DNA of 64,000 nt from Tetradesmus obliquus. Lineage: Eukaryota > Chlorophyta > Chlorophyceae > Sphaeropleales > Scenedesmaceae. Numbering within the stretch: the stretch's first letter is position 1; every line of letters starts with the position of its first letter. Shown here piece after piece: positions 23,705 through 33,509 of this stretch. The DNA lies in the NCBI GenBank assembly GCA_030272155.1, contig CP126204.1:4579501-4643500 (forward strand), given 5' to 3'. The position numbers and the translations under genes are program-made. Under the pieces are notes generated by a model. The model was not told where the DNA came from and ran no database searches. It saw only the letters and a program-made list of their open reading frames with translations.

Positions 23705-24058
23705 GGCTCTGCCACTGTGCTGCATCTACCTTGGTAATGTAACAAGTGTGCTCCTTGCTGTACGTTGTAGCTCATTGCAGCTGCAAACAGCTGCTGGAGC
23801 ACGAGGCCATGCTGTACCGCTCACGCCCCTGCAGCCTGACATAATTTAGTACAATGCAGCAGTTGCTGTTCGTGGATGAGCTGTCTGTCCCGCGCTGGGA
23901 ACACCTGGTACCACAGCTGATTTTAAAACTGCTTATCTGCTGCTGCCTTGGTGCTGTGCTGCTGCAAGCCGCACCTGCTGAAAGATGAAGTCTTTAGTGG
24001 AGGCATCCGGCTCTGCACACACGCCTGGCGTGGCATGCAGCTGCTGCAGGCTGGCCAT
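21030..24058 (-). CDS. GLO1: Glyoxalase I (lactoylglutathione lyase), complete
   Basis: Converts the hemithioacetal of methylglyoxal and glutathione to S-lactoylglutathione. Seven exons on the minus strand: 24058-23975, 23496-23393, 22866-22809, 22578-22500, 22212-22122, 21665-21595 and 21094-21030. They sum to 552 nt (183 aa plus stop), matching the usual length of about 184. All four metal ligands of the eukaryotic enzyme are visible: Gln in [12 protein letters not shown] (residues 27-28), Glu94 in [11 protein letters not shown], His122 in GFGHIGLAV and Glu168 in DGYWIEIL. The body includes [19 protein letters not shown]. The frame is open upstream to an ATG at 24202. That longer form adds about 48 residues rich in Ala, Pro, Ser and Cys and could be an organelle transit peptide; which start is used cannot be decided here. 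Exons 2 and 3 have partial duplicate copies in the introns before them. Confidence 0.95.
22380..22440 (-). repeat. Dispersed ~68-bp repeat, copy 4
   Basis: The most diverged reverse-strand copy of the 1111-1179 element, lacking the GAGAGGA end. It sits in intron 4 of the glyoxalase gene. Confidence 0.82.
22838..23060 (-). repeat. Duplicated acceptor and start of glyoxalase exon 3
   Basis: A ~112-bp unit spanning the intron end and the first ~38 bp of exon 3 is present twice. The copy near 22950-22988 reads [12 protein letters not shown] after a good TGCAG acceptor but has only a poor donor (GTGGCC). The exon at 22866-22809 was chosen because it reads through [10 protein letters not shown] to a consensus donor. 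Confidence 0.85.
23225..23440 (-). repeat. Duplicated end of glyoxalase exon 2
   Basis: The exon 2 end around 23393-23435 (reverse strand CTGGCCAAGCTGGACTTTGC) is repeated about 123 bp further into the next intron, at 23270-23310, with several substitutions. The donor is not well kept in the copy. Confidence 0.8.
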
Positions 24059-24798
24059 GGCAATGCTGCTAGGAGTCCTGGGCTTGCTGCTGGGCCTAAG
24101 TAAGGAGGGTGCTGCTGGAAGCCTGGTTGATTGAGCTGCAGGGCAGCAGCATAAGTTGCAGCAGCAGTAGCAGCATGGCATGGGTCCTGCAACAGCTACC
24201 ATTGTGCATTACATACTCAAGCCCTGAGGATGAAGCAAGCGCACAGCAGGCCTGATACTATTTATAGTCTGTCTAAGATCGCAATAGCATTCGGCTGTGT
24301 GCTTGCAACGGCTTCTGAAAAGCTGCTTGTTCAGTTGCTTCTGGTGACTACTGCAGTGACTAGGAGGACGCATTCATGCCAGTAGCTCTGGTGCCTCATA
24401 GGCTTTGAATAGTAACAATCTATTTTTGATATTTTGGCACGTTCACCTGCACCGCGACCTCTTGGGCTGGCTGCAGAGTGGTGACGTGAGCGCAGAGCAA
24501 GCATGTGGAAGGTGTAGCAACGAAGTTACCCAGCTTGCAGAAACGCTGAGAAATTCAATAACGTGACAGTACTTAGCAATACGTGCAGGGCGTGATGCTG
24601 CCTGTCACGTCGCAGGGTTCATGTTCTTGCAGGCGTTAAGTCAGGCCAGCAAGCCCGCGAGCAGAAGATGCCGTGCTCTCACCGTAGACGAGCAGCAAAT
24701 GCTTGAACATCCTGCAAGTTGTTACCTGTATGACATTAAACGTGCCTGGGCCCTGACTGTTGGCCCAAGTCAAGCCCAGCACCATACCAGCACAACTC

Positions 24799-24905
24799 AC
24801 GGGCAAGCTCCTCTGCTGCTTCTCAACCAACTCAACAACGCAACACCCCGGCCACAAGGCATGGCCAAACGTATCCATCTGCATGCTACGAACAATCCCT
24901 TGCAC
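24799..24905 (-). other. Possible orphan exon, methyltransferase-like patch
   Basis: A minus-strand stretch with a TGCAG acceptor on its right and a CCC/GTGAGTT donor on its left reads MQMDTFGHALWPGCCVVELV. This resembles the segment just before the SAM-binding motif in METTL21-type class I methyltransferases. No continuing exon with a glycine-rich SAM motif was found nearby, so this may be a gene fragment or chance. Confidence 0.2.
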
Positions 24906-26395
24906 TGCTGCAAGGGTCAGATGTGATAATCACAGGCAAACAAAACGCACACACACGCTGTGTCTATCCACACAATCAATCTGCTCAAGGAGCCGTCTTT
25001 GTACATGCACATGCAGCTAGCCACAGCAAAGGTGCTGCGCCTGCTGCCGCCAGGGCTGTACAGAGTGCACAACAGTTGAAGTGACGTCAACAAGAGTGTG
25101 TCCGGGCGCTGCTGCATGGCTGCCTCAGCCTGTCTGCCTCTGCCTGCACTCGCATGCATGATGTAGGAATGGTCCGCAGCAGCGCCGCTGCCGCCAGTCG
25201 CATGTCACCTGCCTAACGTCCTGTACTGGTCACGCTACCTGGGGTGCAACTCGCTGCACTGCTTGAGCCTACGCCTACACACATCGCCAATCATCGAAGT
25301 TGATGTTTATGCAGCACACATCAACAAAGCGTCGCAAACCGTCACAGTAACATAGCTAAACAGCACACTGAACATCAACCACATGTGCCTGTCTGCTTGC
25401 AGGAAGAGCTGTGCTGCAAGATGGCAGCCCTGCAGCATTGTGTGGTGCGCTGCTGCTGCACCTGAACAGTCAAGCTAGCAAACAAAAACCAGAATAGATA
25501 GAGTGCTCTCATCAAGCCTAACTCTCTAGCTCCTTGCACTGTATGTGTGTCAGCCACTGCGCTGAGGCAGCACCCAGCAGCACCTGGCAGCACAGCTGCA
25601 GCAGCATGACGCTGTTTCTGCTGCTGCACTCGGTAACATGCACATGCGCCAGTGGTGTGGCCTAACAACACACAGCACGCCGATTTTTTTCAATGTGCCT
25701 TCCAGATTCTTGTTCAACTGCGGATGCGGGAGCGCCAAAAAGCCGTGCCTACCTGACACAGCAGCAACATATGCAGGAGTGAAACCGCACATGCACATGC
25801 AACAAGCTGAGCTCTGAGGCCCATCTGTGCTCAAACAGACCACCACAACTGCACTGCACACGACTACAACACAAGCACTCTGCCAGCTGCTAGCACGCTG
25901 ACTGCTTGCGCTGCATGCACCCTGGTTACAACCGACTGTACCCTGCGGCTGTTGCGTGCCGCTGTGTAACAGTCCAAACCTGCAGTAAAGAGAAAACAGC
26001 GTTGCGTGCACACTCTGCCGCCCCGCAGCACACGCTGTGCAGTCGTAAACTACTGGTACTACCAGCAGCTATTGTGCAGAGGGTGCTGCTTGCACTGACA
26101 GCAACGGCACTTGCGCCACGCGCCTGATGACTAGCATACACACCCCATAAACACCACACGTGCAGGGTACAGTCGTGACAAGTCTGGAGCTATGCACAGC
26201 TACTGCAGCCCCCGCAACAACCCGGCCACCACCCTCTGCAGACTTTGCACATGCCCTACACACACCAACCACGCGAACCCCGCCACACCATGTGCCTGCT
26301 ATCGCTACCGCCCGCCCCGTATGTACCGTGCCATGCACTGCTCATTTTGTGTGCAGACGCGCGCTGCACCTGTGCAAGCAATGAAACTGCTGTCC

Positions 26396-26790
26396 CAGCA
26401 GCACGAGCGCCAGCCCACCAGCCAGCCAGTGAGCCCACCAGCCAGCCAGCGAGCCCACCAGCCAGCCAGTCAGGCTGTGTGCTGGCTGGCAGCCGGTCAG
26501 CCAGCCATCCAGTCAGCCCAGCAGCCAGCCAGCCAGCCAGCCCACCAGCCAGCCCACCTGCCAGTCAGCCAGTGAGCCCACCAGCCAGCAGTCAGGCTGT
26601 GTGCTGGCTGGCAGCCAGTCAGCCAGCCATGCAGTCAGCCCACCAGCCAGCCAGCCATGCAGGCTGTGTGCTGGCTGGCGGCCAGTCAGCCCAGCCAGCC
26701 AGCGATCCAGACAGCCCACCAGCCAGCCAGCCCACCTGCCAGTCAGCCAGCCACCTAGCCAGCCAGTCTGGCTGTGTGCTGGCTGGCGGC
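26396..26790. repeat. CAGC-based satellite with a higher-order unit
   Basis: Runs of CAGC and CCAGCCCAC interrupted by CAGGCTGTGTGCTGGCTGGC near 26471, 26593, 26660 and 26768. Long ORFs of Pro-Ala-Ser-Gln on plus and Trp-Leu-Ala-Gly on minus come from the repeat and are not supported as genes. Confidence 0.9.
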
Positions 26791-28971
26791 CCGCGCTGCT
26801 GCAGCCACCCCACCAGCTCTCACTCTAATCACAAACTCTGTACGCAATTCTGCTCAGGGCTGGCCGCTGCGCCCTGCCAACCTGCCGGCCGCAAACAATG
26901 AAAGGACAAACAAAGCAGTTGCAGCTGCAGGCCGCATGGGGCCTAGCATGATCTGATCTGATCGAGAGATGCGTGCGTCGTGATGTATCAAATGCGCCTG
27001 ATGTGTCTGCGCACATGCGTAACCATTCTGGCTTACTCATTCTGGCATAGTAACTGCTTTGCTGTCTGACGGCAGTGGCTGCATACAGCAGCACCGCCTG
27101 GCTTGTGCCAAACACAACACAAGGTGTGCCAATGCAGCAGCAGCAACACCTGGCCCTGCAGAGCTGCCTGCCATACTGCTGCCAAATTGCACTCCCTGTG
27201 CGAGTCCAGCTGCCGCACGAGCATGCTTTGCTGCTGCTGCTGCCACCTCCACTGCCTGTCCGCCCTGTGCCGCGCCCATTCCCTGCCACCCCTGCCACAC
27301 CCAATCAACGCAGCGTAGGCCACAATCTGCCACAACAGCCGACATGACTTGTAACCCAACGCGCAGCAACAGACGTGGCAGGGTGCGCCCTCCTCAGCAC
27401 GGGGCACCACTGGCAGCGCATGAGGCACACGAAACACTACATGCCACTACTACCACTCTGCAGCAACATGTACACATCTACAGCAAAGGAAGGTGAGGTA
27501 TCAATGAAAGGGGCAGCTGCCGGGCACGCAGGCATGCAGCAGCAGCGCACACCTCTGCAAGCAGCTGCTTTTTGCCACTTGACAGTCCGTGTACTGCTGT
27601 ACCCTGCAGCACCAGCCAACACAACCACATCAAATAACCCCTTGTCCCTCCCTGCCTCACACACTTCTATCAGCCACAACCACACAACCATGGCTCGCAG
27701 CTGCATGCCGCAAGCAGCACAGCACCCCGAAACACCCCCACCCTAGCCCTACCCGCCCTAACTAATGATAAAACTAAAACCTAATCCTGCTGAGCTCATC
27801 CTGCAAGAACCGACACAACCTGGGCAGCACAGTACCTGGCCTAACAAACAACCCTACATACGCGCGCGTGCATCCAAAAACCAATGCCAACCACCCTTCT
27901 GCCGATTGCGCAGGCAAACAGGCGGCGGCAGGCCTGTGCACAAGTGCAGTCCACCGCAATTGCAGCATGCATGCGTGAGCGTGCACAGTGCATCCAGCAT
28001 GCATGAAGCCTTGACGCCTGGTAACCCAACATCAGCTGGCAGCCTGAAGTGCGCATGGCTGCAGGTAACAGCCTTGCAATGTCTCTGGCATCAGCCAGAT
28101 GCTGCCGAGGGCCCCAGCAAAAGCGCTGCCCTGCCCTGCACTGCGCTGTGTGCAGCTGGCGCTGCTGCTAGCACCAGCGGCCTGTGCGCCATCTGCCGCC
28201 GCAACTGCAATCGTGCACAGGTCTGCGCCTCATTGTCAGACCCTAAGCGCACTCTGTCATTATTTGGATTGGTGTGTCACTTCTTCGTGTAGCGCTTCCC
28301 AGCCTGACAGCTACTGTGTAACGTCATAACATACCAGCTGCACTACTATCGCTGTCTGTGCGTGCGCTGCTACATCTCTGGACTGACCTCAAAGCTTGAT
28401 GCGGCTTTGCGCCTGCTGCCTCTTGGGGCTGCTGCTGCTGCTGCTGCACAATGCACGTCTGCTGGCATCTGCTTGCTGCTGCTGCTGCTGCTGCTGTGTA
28501 CTGCCTGCACTGCACTGATCTGTTCTGTGTGTGGGGGCGGACGCTTTCATCAGCCAACGTTGAACATCAGCTCCCTCGCAACTGCAGCAGCAGCAGCAAC
28601 AGCAACAGCAGCAGGGTGAGGTTTAAACATGGAAAGAGGTAACAGCTACAGCCAGGCACCGCCAGTGACGACATGCTCTGGAGCTAATGCATTAGATCGC
28701 AGCGACCAGCACATGATCAACAGCAGCAGGATGAGTTTGAACAAGGTAACAGCTACAGCCAGGCACTGCCAGTGACAACATGCTCTGGAGCTAATGCGCA
28801 GCCACCAGCACATGATCAACAGCAGACCGCATGCTGCTGCTGCAACCCAATGCATTCCCAAGTGCACAGCAACATATGTGAGGTTCCCCTTCGCCTCTGT
28901 GCTGCTGCCTGCCTGCTGCCTGTGTCGCTGCTGCTGCCGCTCCCAGCCCGTCATGCTTGATATTCAGCTGT

Positions 28972-31900
28972 TCAAACGGCAAGCTGTACCTTCTGCGTTC
29001 TACGCTGCTGCTCTGCCGGGTGCCTCAGTCGCCAGCACACAAGGCTTCCCCTGCTGCTGCAGCAACAACTCAAGCACAGATGGCCACACATCACACCCTC
29101 ACCTGAGCTGCCGCCCACGCCTCCGCCCACATGTGCTGCTGCCGCACTGGCCTGCAGCTGCTCAAAGTGGTGCGCCGCTGCTGCTGCTGCTGCCGCCGCC
29201 TCACTCCCCGGGTCACTCGCCAAGCTACCCATGCTGCCTAGGCCAGCAGCACCCGGGCCAGCCATGCACGGCAAACTCATGCTGCTCAAGCTATCCGCAA
29301 CATGCCCCACATCACTGCAGCTGAGGCCCTGCTGGTGCTGGTGCTGCTGCTGATGCTGCTGCTGCTGGTGTGGCCCACCCATAGGTGTAGCCGCAGGACT
29401 CGGGCCCCTACTGCCCATGCCTGCAGGCAAAGGCGTGCCCCCACTACCAGCACCCACCATCCCCGCTGCTGCTGCTGCTGCCGCCGCCCCTGGGCCAGCG
29501 CCACTCGGTGGCATGCCGCCAGTCATAATGGGGTTTAAGCCGCCGCCGGTGCTGCTAGGCCCTGAACCGCTGCCGCCGGCACTGCCCAAGTGCTGCCCCA
29601 GTGACCCCAAGTGCTGCCCCATAGATCCCTGAGGCAGCAAAGTGCCGCTGCTGCTGCTGTGCTGCTGGCTCAGGCCGCCGCTGCCGCCTCGTGTGAGTGC
29701 CCCGAGCTGGCCTGCAGATGGCGTGCGCAGGCTGCTGCGGCTGCTGCTGCTGCGCATGAGTGCTGCTGCTGCTGCCGCGCTGCTGCTGCTGCTGCTGCTG
29801 CTGCCGCTGCCGCCTGTCATGATCTCTGCATACATCACTTTGAGCCGGAAGCCGGAGCCGGCTGGGAACTCGATGCCGTTGAGCTCTGCCACTGCTGCTG
29901 CTGCTGCTGCGGGGGTGGAGTAGTTGACGTAGCAGTAGCCCTGCAAGGGTTGCAGTACAGAAGGGTGCAGTGCAAGTGCAGCATAGCGTGAGCGTGGCTG
30001 CGGTAGGTATGCAGCGTTGGGCGTGGCGGTTCGCACTGTGAGCAGTGGCCTAGGGGTTGTGCAGGTGGCTTTTGCCAGTGGCCTCGTCCTTGTCAGACCA
30101 CCTACCCCATGCTGGTGTAGCTGCGGAACAGCAGACACCACCTTGCGCAACCTGAACCTGCCGAGTATCCGCCACATCACCCACCTCACTCTTGCCAGTT
30201 GCCTTGTCCCTTCTTTGAGTTGTAGTACTTCAACAACAGGTGGCACAAACAGGTCAGACGCAATGACAGAAGACTTGGCACACGCAATCACCTTGCTCTT
30301 GCCAGGTGCCTTGTCCTCATTCAAATGGCAGGACCGCAGCAAAAAGTGCGAAAACAACTTCTTGCAAGCCATTCCTGCAGCCCACCTTGCTTTTGCCGGT
30401 GGTCTTGTCTTTTTTGGGGTCACATTAGACCGTGCAAGGGTAGCTGCGAACAGCAGACACCACAACCTAAACCTGCCAAGTGAGTAACCGCCACACTGCT
30501 CACCTTGCTCTTGCCAGTGGCCTTGTCTTTCTTCAGGTCGCAGTACTCCATGCCGGGGTAGCTGCAGAACAGCAGACACCAGGATCTCAACCTTCCAAGT
30601 AACTGCCCCACTGCTCACCTTGCTTTTGCCGGTGGCCTTGTCTTTCTTCGGGTTGCGGAACCTTGACAACGCGTGGCACAAACATACACAGACAATCAAT
30701 TGGCACAATCATACACACGCAATCACCTTGCTCTAGCCGGTGGCCTTGTCCTTCTTCAGGTCGCAGTACTCCATGCCGGGGTAGCTGCAGAACATCACAC
30801 ACCACAACCTCAACCTGCCAACCAACCGCCATACTGCTCACCTTGCTCTTGCCAGTGGCTTTGTCTTTCTTCCGGTCGCAGTACTTTAACAACAAGTGGC
30901 ACAAACATACACAGACAATCCATTGGCACAAACATACACATGCGATTACCTTGCTCTTGCCAGTGGCCTTGTCCTTCTTCAGGTCGCAGCACTCAGCACA
31001 AAGTCGCACAAACAGACCCAGAACGCTGAACTAATGGACACAAGCAATCACCTTGCTCTTGCCAGTGACTTTGTTTTCTTCAGATCGCAGTAGTCTAACA
31101 AATCGTGCAATGAAAACTACTTGCAAACCACTCCTGTCGCAATCACCTTGCTCTTGCCGGTGGCCTTGTCTTTCTTCAGGTCACAGTACTCCATTCCTGG
31201 GTAGCTGCGGAACAGCAGCCGCAGCGAATCATCGCTGACAGACTTATGCACAACCACAAACAGCCGCTGCTGGCTGAGCGGGGGACCACCCCCGCCATGC
31301 TGCTGCATGCCCTGCTGCTGCTGCTGCTGCTGCATGCCGGCCGCCGCTGCTGCTGCTGCCGCCGCAAAGTCATGCGCGCTGGGTCCCATCCCCTGCTGCG
31401 CTGCTGCTGCCGCTGCTGCTGCCGCCATGTGTGACATGTGCGTCATCATTGCGTTGTTGTGTGCTGCTGCTCCCGGGCTAAGCCCCATGAAAGGGCCTAA
31501 CGGGAAATTCACATTGGTAAGGCTGCTGCTGACGCTGCCCATGCTGCTGTTGTTGCCGGGGGAGGACTGGAAGGTGTTGTTGGGGCCCCCTGCTGCTGCT
31601 GCTGCCGCGCTGGCTGCTGCTGCTGCTGCTGCCGCGTGGCTGATGCCTGCCATGCCTGAGGTGTCTGGCGTGGACAGGGGCGTCATGAGGTGGTGGTGGG
31701 CGGGCCCAAGACCAAAGTTCTGGAGGTTGACCTGCAGGGGAGCAAGGAAACAGGTACAGCACACCGGAGAACTAGTCTGCTTGCTCGGCAGCAATGCAAT
31801 ACCATAATCGTGACATGTGTCAATGTGGCGCAGCTGCTGCAGCAGGCTACCGTGTACAGCAAGACATTAGCAAACACGACTGCGAGCCATACGCTGCACT

Positions 31901-32606
31901 TAGCCGCTGCTGCATTTGACACAGACTTCCCAGATGCGCATTTGGCGCCTAGCAGACGCAGCAGCTGCTGGCAGCTGCCGTCGGTAGCTCTGGCACCATC
32001 ACACACGCTGACACGTGCTGAAGCTGCTTGTGCCAGCTTCTGCTACAGTGCATTTGAAGCTATTGCAGCAGCCTCTTCTAGTGCGGCTTCATGCTGAGCA
32101 GCAGGTGCTACAGCATAGTTCAGGCTGCGACTACAATCTGTGTGTCTCAGCCTAGCCGCCAGCTGGTCCTCACCTGCCCACCGAGCTCCATGCCACCACC
32201 CCCAGCTGCTGCTGCTGCCGCTGCTGCTGCTGCCAGCCCTGTTGCATTGTTGAACCCCATAAAGCCCTGCAGCGGGGTGTAATCGCCACCTGCTGCTGCT
32301 GCCGCCGCTGCTGCTGCTGCCGCTGCTGCATGGGGCGCGCCGGCGCCAAATGCTGCTGCTTGCTGCGCTGCAAACATTGTGTTTGCGGTGGCTGCCCCTA
32401 GCCCAAAGGTGCCAAACTGCCCCGCTGCTCCTGGCGATAGCCGCATTGCACCTGCAGGGTTGAGTTTGTTGGCAGTAGAACAGCTTGTTTGAACCAGGAA
32501 CATTTGCCAGCAGAAGGCGATAATAACAAATGCAGCAGCAGATGAAGCAGCAGCCACCAATTGCTATAAAATCACTTGGTCGCACTGCCGCAGCCACTGC
32601 CCCTTA

Positions 32607-32642
<36 letters not shown>

Positions 32643-33469
32643 CATCGCATCAACGCCAGATCAACCACTCACTCGCTGCGTCCAGCCCCACGGGCGGCAG
32701 GTGGCTCAGCCCACCCCTGAAGCATCAACACCGCACCCCTTGAAAACCCTCTGCACCCCTGAACCCTGCTTGCTACTCACTGGCTGCATCCAGCCCCAGG
32801 GGTGGCAGGTGGCCCAGCGCGCCTCCCGGCCCAAACAGGCCCGGCACCAGAGCATTACATGAGGCAGCAGGCACCAGGCCCCGAGCACTGCTTCGCACTG
32901 CCGCCGCTGCTGCTGCTGCTGCTAGTCATGGCCCTACAAGAGACCCCACCCCATCCGCAACACGTTCAAACACCCCTCATAACTTCATAACTAGTAACTC
33001 ACTGGCTGCGTCCAGCCCCAGGGGTGGCAGGTGGCCCAGCCCACCCCTCAAGCATCACAACCGCACCCCTTTAACACCATCTATACCCCTGAACCCTGAA
33101 CCTGAAGCTTGCTACTCACTGGCTGCGTCCAGCCCCAGGGGTGGCAGGTGGCCCAGCGCGCCTCCCGGCCCAAACAGGCCCGGCACCAGCTGCTCCGGCC
33201 GCGCGCGCTTGGTCTTGGGCTCAGCCAGCATGACCTTGACCTTGTAGGAGGCCAGCTGCGGCAGCAGCAGCAGCAGCAGCAGCAGCAAGAGATGAGCAGG
33301 GCCAGATCGATGTGTCACAAGACAGCAGAACAGTGCGGTGGGCAGGCAGCAGGGGCTGAGTGGGGGAGGGACGTGTGCATCCCCCTGCTGCAGCAGCTGT
33401 TGCAGCGTTGCTGTTGCATGAACAGCTAGTACCCATCACCACATGATGTGGGAGTGTTGCTGCTAGGTA

Positions 33470-33509
<40 letters not shown>

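Larger units (their letters stand above)
24203..28971. other. Intergenic, repeat-rich, no gene assigned
   Basis: Lies between the 5' end of glyoxalase I and the 3' end of the RBM45-like gene. It contains CTG runs, the CAGC satellite at 26396-26790 and many short ORFs of biased composition. One possible orphan exon on the minus strand is listed separately. The 24203-24600 part should hold the glyoxalase promoter, but no clear box was found. Confidence 0.5.

Noticed and set aside
26245..26901. 218-aa ORF rich in Pro-Ala-Ser-Gln
   Set aside because: Produced entirely by the CAGC satellite. Open frames exist on both strands, as expected of repeats without stops.
29940..30708. Long frame running from the RRM3 array into the last RBM45-like exon, taken as one exon
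   Set aside because: The open frame passes through array copies in changing frames. The acceptor CCCTTGCAG/GGCTAC at 29940 joins precisely to the exon 8 donor and restores the RNP1 motif.
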